From NCBI GenBank assembly GCA_965208065.1, contig OZ242313.1, positions 2,604,001 through 2,668,000 on the forward strand: DNA of 64,000 nucleotides. Reading direction: 5' to 3'. Positions 57,279 to 64,000 of this stretch are shown here, one piece after another. Each line of letters opens with the position of its first letter. Position 1 is the stretch's first letter. The position numbers and the translations under genes are program-made. The DNA is from Bin103 sp002238925. Lineage in GTDB: Bacteria; Spirochaetota; Spirochaetia; SZUA-6; Bin103. A model generated the notes under the pieces. The model saw only the letters and a program-made list of their open reading frames with translations, did not search any database and was not told the origin of the DNA.

Positions 57279-59732
57279 ATGGATTCGCACGCCGTCGCCA
57301 TCCTGGAGTTCGACCGTGTCCGCGCCGAGGTGGCGGAATACTGCCTGTCGCCGGCGGGTGCCGACCTGATCCTGCACGAACCGTTCATCCGCGACCGCGG
57401 CGCGCACCGGGAACTGCTCGCCGACGCCGTCGCGGTGCGCGCGCTGCTCGAAGCCGACCGCCTGCCGGCGGATGCCGACCTGCCGGAAATCGCCGACGCG
57501 GTAGTGCTGCTGGCCAAGGAGGGCACCGTGCTGGAGCCGGACGCCGCCGCCCGCCTGGGCCGCTTCCTGCGCGCCGCATGCCGCCTGCGCCGCGCCCTGC
57601 GGCCGCGCGCCGGGGAACGTGACGCGGCGTCTCTGGAACGCATCTCGCCGCTGCTCGAACCGGCGCGCGAGGTGGAGCAGCTGCCGGCTACGATCTTTCG
57701 CGTCGTCGACCCCGATGGCACCATACGGGAGCGCCAGTTGCCGACCCTGGCATCCATCCGGGCGCGCATCCGGCGGCTTGCGGGCGACGTGGAGCGCGCC
57801 GCGCGACGCTACTTCACGGCGCCCGAATTTCGCACGGTCGTGAACGGCGATCGCCCCACCGAGCGCGGCGGACGCACGGTGATCCCGGTCAAGGCCAACC
57901 ACCAGGGCCGCGTGCCGGGCGTCATACAGGAAGTATCCGCGAGCGGGGCGACGGTGTTTATCGAGCCGGAGGAAAGCATCCGCGTCGGTCATCGCATTGC
58001 CGAAGAGCGCTTGGCGTACCGGCGTGAACTGCGCCGCATCATGCGCGAGTTGACGGCGCAGGTCGCCACCCGGCACGACGAGATACAGGCCACGCTCGCG
58101 GCCGTTGCAGCGTACGACGTGCGCTACGCGCGGGCGAGATACGCGCGTCTGCACCACTGCGCGCCGGCACGGACCGGCAACGGCGAGATCGACCTGCGCG
58201 CGGCGCGCCACCCCCTGCTCGGCGCCGCCGCGGTGCCGATCGACATCCGCTGGGGCGGCCGGCGGCGGGTGTTGATCGTGACCGGGCCCAACACGGGCGG
58301 CAAGACGGTGGCGCTGAAGACGGTGGGGCTGCTGGCCCTGATGAATCACTTCGCCATGGAGGTGCCGGCGGCGCCGCCGAGCGTGCTGCCGTGGCTGGAC
58401 CGGGTACTGTGCGACATCGGCGACGAACAGTCGATCGCGCAGTCGCTGTCCACCTTCTCCGGCCACGTGCGCCAGATTGCGCACATTCTGGACAGTGCGT
58501 CCGGAGCCTCGTTGGTGCTGCTGGATGAACTGGGCGCCGGGACCGACCCCGAGGAAGGGGTAACGCTGGCCATGGCGGTTTTGGACAGCCTCATCGCGAA
58601 GGGTGCCCTGGTCGCCGTCACCACGCACCACGGCGCGCTCAAGAACTACGGTTACCTGAACCCTGCCGTGGAGAACGCGGCGATGGAGTTCGACCTGCGG
58701 TCGCTTCGCCCCACCTACCGGCTGCTGCTGGGCATCCCGGGCGAGAGCCACGCGCTGGAGATTGCGCGCCGCCAGGGTATCGGGGATCGGATCGTGGCCG
58801 CGGCGCGCGCCTATCTCGCCGAGGGGCGCAGCGACAGCGGCGAGATGATCCGCTCGCTCACCGCGCGCGAACTGGAGTTGCGCGGTGTTGCCGAGCGGCA
58901 CGAACGCTCGCACGCCGAGTTGCAGCGCCGTGACCGGGAGGCGGCGGCGCGCGAACATGCACTGTCCGCCCGCGAGCGTGAGCTGCGTGCGGCCGAGGAG
59001 CGCGACCTGCGCGTGTTGTTGCGCGAGAGCCGGAGCGCGTTGGAGGGCGCCATCCGCGAACTGCGCGAACGCGGCCGGGCCGGCGACGATTGGCGTGCCG
59101 CCGCGGCCGCCGCGCGCGAGGTAATCGAGCAGGTCACCGTGCAGGCCGCGGTGCCGCAACAGCCAGCGGCAGCGCCTCCGGAGGCGGCGTCCGGCGACGC
59201 CGCGCATGTGGCAGCCGGGCGTGCGGCAGACGAGCATGCGGCAACCGGGCGTGCGGCGGCGCCGCCGCACGCCCCGCTGGCGGCCGGGACGCTGGTGAGG
59301 ATCGCCGCCAGTGGCCGGTCGGGCGTGGTCGTGCGCGCCGGGCGGCGCGGTTCCTGGGTGGTCCAGACCGGCAGCGTGCGCGGGACTTTCCGGTCCGACG
59401 AACTGGTGGTGGACGCCGCCGCCGCGACCGCCGCGACCGCCGCTGCTCCGCCGCGGCTGGACGTGGAGGTGAACGCGACCGGCACCCGTCCGCTGGCCGA
59501 GCTCAACGTGCGCGGATTGCGCCTCGACGAAGCACTGGCCGCGGTGGAGCGCCAGGTGGACGGCGCGCTGCTGGCCGGACTGCGGCAGTGGGCGATCGTG
59601 CACGGCAGAGGGGAGGGTGTTCTCCGGCACGGCATCCACCAGTATCTTGAGCGCCGTCGCGAGGTAGCGGAATTCTCGCCTGCCGACCACCGTAACGGCG
59701 GCGACGGCAAGACCATCGTGACATTGGCTTGA
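57279..59732 (+). CDS. mutS2: MutS2/RqcU endonuclease-ATPase
   Basis: 817 residues. The MutS-type ATPase has Walker A TGPNTGGKTVALK, and VLLDELGAGTDPEEG (Walker B) and THHGALKNY. A long coiled coil follows, then a KOW-like segment (LVRIAASGRSGVVVRAGRRG) and a C-terminal Smr nuclease domain (LNVRGLRLDEAL, IVHGRGEGVLRHGIHQYL). MutS2 suppresses recombination and also splits collided ribosomes (RqcU). In this strand it sits between rsgA and uvrA, both ribosome or DNA repair genes. A 15-bp tandem repeat region lies before the KOW-like part. Confidence 0.94.
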   Translation: MDSHAVAILEFDRVRAEVAEYCLSPAGADLILHEPFIRDRGAHRELLADAVAVRALLEADRLPADADLPEIADAVVLLAKEGTVLEPDAAARLGRFLRAACRLRRALRPRAGERDAASLERISPLLEPAREVEQLPATIFRVVDPDGTIRERQLPTLASIRARIRRLAGDVERAARRYFTAPEFRTVVNGDRPTERGGRTVIPVKANHQGRVPGVIQEVSASGATVFIEPEESIRVGHRIAEERLAYRRELRRIMRELTAQVATRHDEIQATLAAVAAYDVRYARARYARLHHCAPARTGNGEIDLRAARHPLLGAAAVPIDIRWGGRRRVLIVTGPNTGGKTVALKTVGLLALMNHFAMEVPAAPPSVLPWLDRVLCDIGDEQSIAQSLSTFSGHVRQIAHILDSASGASLVLLDELGAGTDPEEGVTLAMAVLDSLIAKGALVAVTTHHGALKNYGYLNPAVENAAMEFDLRSLRPTYRLLLGIPGESHALEIARRQGIGDRIVAAARAYLAEGRSDSGEMIRSLTARELELRGVAERHERSHAELQRRDREAAAREHALSARERELRAAEERDLRVLLRESRSALEGAIRELRERGRAGDDWRAAAAAAREVIEQVTVQAAVPQQPAAAPPEAASGDAAHVAAGRAADEHAATGRAAAPPHAPLAAGTLVRIAASGRSGVVVRAGRRGSWVVQTGSVRGTFRSDELVVDAAAATAATAAAPPRLDVEVNATGTRPLAELNVRGLRLDEALAAVERQVDGALLAGLRQWAIVHGRGEGVLRHGIHQYLERRREVAEFSPADHRNGGDGKTIVTLA
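59205..59264 (+). repeat. 15-bp imperfect repeats inside mutS2
   Basis: Four imperfect units beginning at 59205, 59220, 59235 and 59250, each close to CRTGCGGCARMCGRG, code for the Ala-rich linker HVAAG, RAADE, HAATG, RAAAP (about residues 643-662) between the coiled coil and the KOW-like segment. Confidence 0.85.
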
Positions 59733-59745
59733 TTGAGAAACCGGC

Positions 59746-62705
<2,960 letters not shown>

Positions 62706-62709
<4 letters not shown>

Positions 62710-64000
62710 GCGTTCCTGCGGTCACGGAGCGCGCCTCCGGGCGCCGCCGGCAGCGGGCGTGCGCCGCCGGATGGCGGGCCGCCGGCGCCGTGTGCGCGGT
62801 GCTGCTGACCGTCATGCCGGGACGGATCACCGCTCAGTCTGAGCCGCGTCCGCTCTCGCCGGCCGGTCAGGAACTCGTGCAGGCCACCCTGGCCGAGCGC
62901 ATCGCGGGCGCCGGCTACTTCGAACTGCTCGACGAGCTGCGTCTGCTCGGCCTCGACGACCGCGGCACGCGGGCGCAACTGGCCGCGCGGCTGCGCCGGT
63001 TTCACGGCCTGCCTGCTCCGCCCGCGGCGAACGGCGATCCGTCCGAGGTGGTGCAGGTCCGCCGGGCGGAATACGCCGAGTATGCCACCGCACCGGAAAC
63101 CGGCGCCGACTTGGTTTCCCTGCGCGGCGCCGTCGAGGTGGTGGTGCGCAAGACCGACCCGGAGACCGTGCACGTTATTCGCGCCGACGAGGTGATTCAT
63201 GACCGTACGGCGCGGCTCCTCACCGCGCGCGGCGAGGTGTCCTACGAGGTGACGCAGGAAGACGAAGATGCGCAGTCGGTGCAGGCGGCCTCGATGTCGT
63301 TCGATCTGGACAGCTCCAAGGCGGTCTTCGTGGACGCCACCACCCGGCAGCAGCGCCGCGGCGCCGCCGGACCGCTCACCTTCACGTTCACGGCCGGGGT
63401 TATCACCCGGCTGACCGACGGCACCATTATCCTCGACGACGTGCGCTTCTCGTCGAGTCCCGATCCGTGGCTGCCCAACTACGAGGTGCGCGCGCAGCGG
63501 ATGTGGCTGCTTGCACCGGGCGAGTGGGCAATGCAATCGGCGACCCTGCGCGTCGGCCGCGTGCCGATGCTGTACCTGCCGTACTTCGTGTGGCCGGGAG
63601 ATGAAATGGTGTTTCATCCGGCGATCGGCGTACGTGACCGCGAGGGGCTGTTTCTGAACACCACGCTGTACCTGGTTGGCCGCCGGGAGCGTGACGCGGA
63701 TCCGTTCTCGGTCCTCAGCCTGACCGATCCGGGCAAGTATCGCGAGGAGCTGCGCGGCATGTTCCTGCGCAAGATTCGCGGCGAGGATCCACGCAGCGAG
63801 GAGCACTTCCTGAAGCTGATGCTGGACCTGTACTCCCGGCTGGGCGTGTATACCGGCGTTGCCGCGGCACTGCCGCTGGCCAGCGCTGGGGAGGCCAGCT
63901 TCCAGCTCGGCGCGGCCCGCTCGCGCAGCGTGTTCTACCGCCCGGCACTGGGCGGGTACACGGCGGTCGACGAGAGCGGGCGCTCACATTGGAACGATAC
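62706..64000 (+). CDS. LptD/OstA-like LPS-assembly outer-membrane protein (3' partial)
   Basis: The frame runs without a stop from about 62700 to the edge of the window, so at least 430 residues are coded. A signal peptide is seen: RRRQR, then GWRAAGAVCAVLLTVMPGR, then AQS. It is followed by LAERIAGAGYFELLDELRLL, an OstA-like beta part with DEVIHDRTARLLTARGEVSY and TRLTDGTIILDDVRFSSSPD, and a beta-barrel part (RVGRVPMLYLPYFVWPGDEM, KLMLDLYSRLGVY). These are spirochaete-type LptD features. There is no ATG, GTG or TTG in frame before the signal; CTG 62706, overlapping the uvrA stop, is the only near-cognate start at a coupled position, and GTG 62790 would cut off the signal's start. Confidence 0.78.

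Overview
The window is high-GC DNA, almost fully coding, that looks like a Gram-negative (diderm) bacterium. My best guess is a member of the Spirochaetota, perhaps from an uncultured marine or host-associated lineage. The reasons are the run rsgA - mutS2 - uvrA - LptD-like protein at the right end (I recall uvrA next to an LptD-type protein in Treponema), a GTPase-less YchF-like protein, and the block YggS - small membrane protein - pseudouridine synthase. The assignment is inference; no rRNA, tRNA, CRISPR array, insertion sequence or prophage is visible.

Layout. 1-2819: sugar or small-molecule catabolism (TIM-barrel isomerase, creatininase family, Gfo/Idh/MocA oxidoreductase). 2926-7234 (minus): tightly overlapped hslO - heparinase II/III family - glycosyltransferase. 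7927-22809: one giant gene for a secreted, autotransporter-like protein of about 4,960 residues, whose core is ten near-identical 738-bp units, each coding two Calx-beta domains. 22828-31290: thioredoxin-like protein, CobW-type GTPase, formate-tetrahydrofolate ligase, a small conserved gene pair, an ankyrin protein, then a one-carbon/folate set (PF13769-type protein, methyltetrahydrofolate methyltransferase, MetF-MetV fusion). 31428-36449: methyltransferases, HpcH/HpaI aldolase, xylitol/sorbitol-type dehydrogenase and two uncharacterised proteins. 36628-44226 (minus): MarR regulator, a heterodimeric ABC exporter with one degenerate ATP site, and a repeat lipoprotein with coiled coils and beta modules. 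44334-51113: YchF-like fragment protein, then a lipid-flavoured group (PlsC acyltransferase, SCP2-like protein, class III aminotransferase, SDR, membrane protein, frameshifted sterol-desaturase-family hydroxylase). 51192-54117: vitamin B6 (pdxST) divergent from the PLP-homeostasis protein YggS. 54114-64000: pseudouridine synthase, metallo-beta-lactamase fold protein, pentapeptide protein, then ribosome/DNA maintenance genes and the LPS-assembly protein running off the edge.

Most genes are packed with ATGA/GTGA overlaps, so operons can be read directly. Short in-frame tandem repeats (15 or 18 bp) occur in several unrelated genes, and the 738-bp array is the same tendency at domain scale. The most unusual objects are the giant repeat adhesin with its mosaic copies, the coiled-coil/beta repeat lipoprotein beside the ABC exporter, the GTPase-less YchF-like protein, and the lipid cluster.
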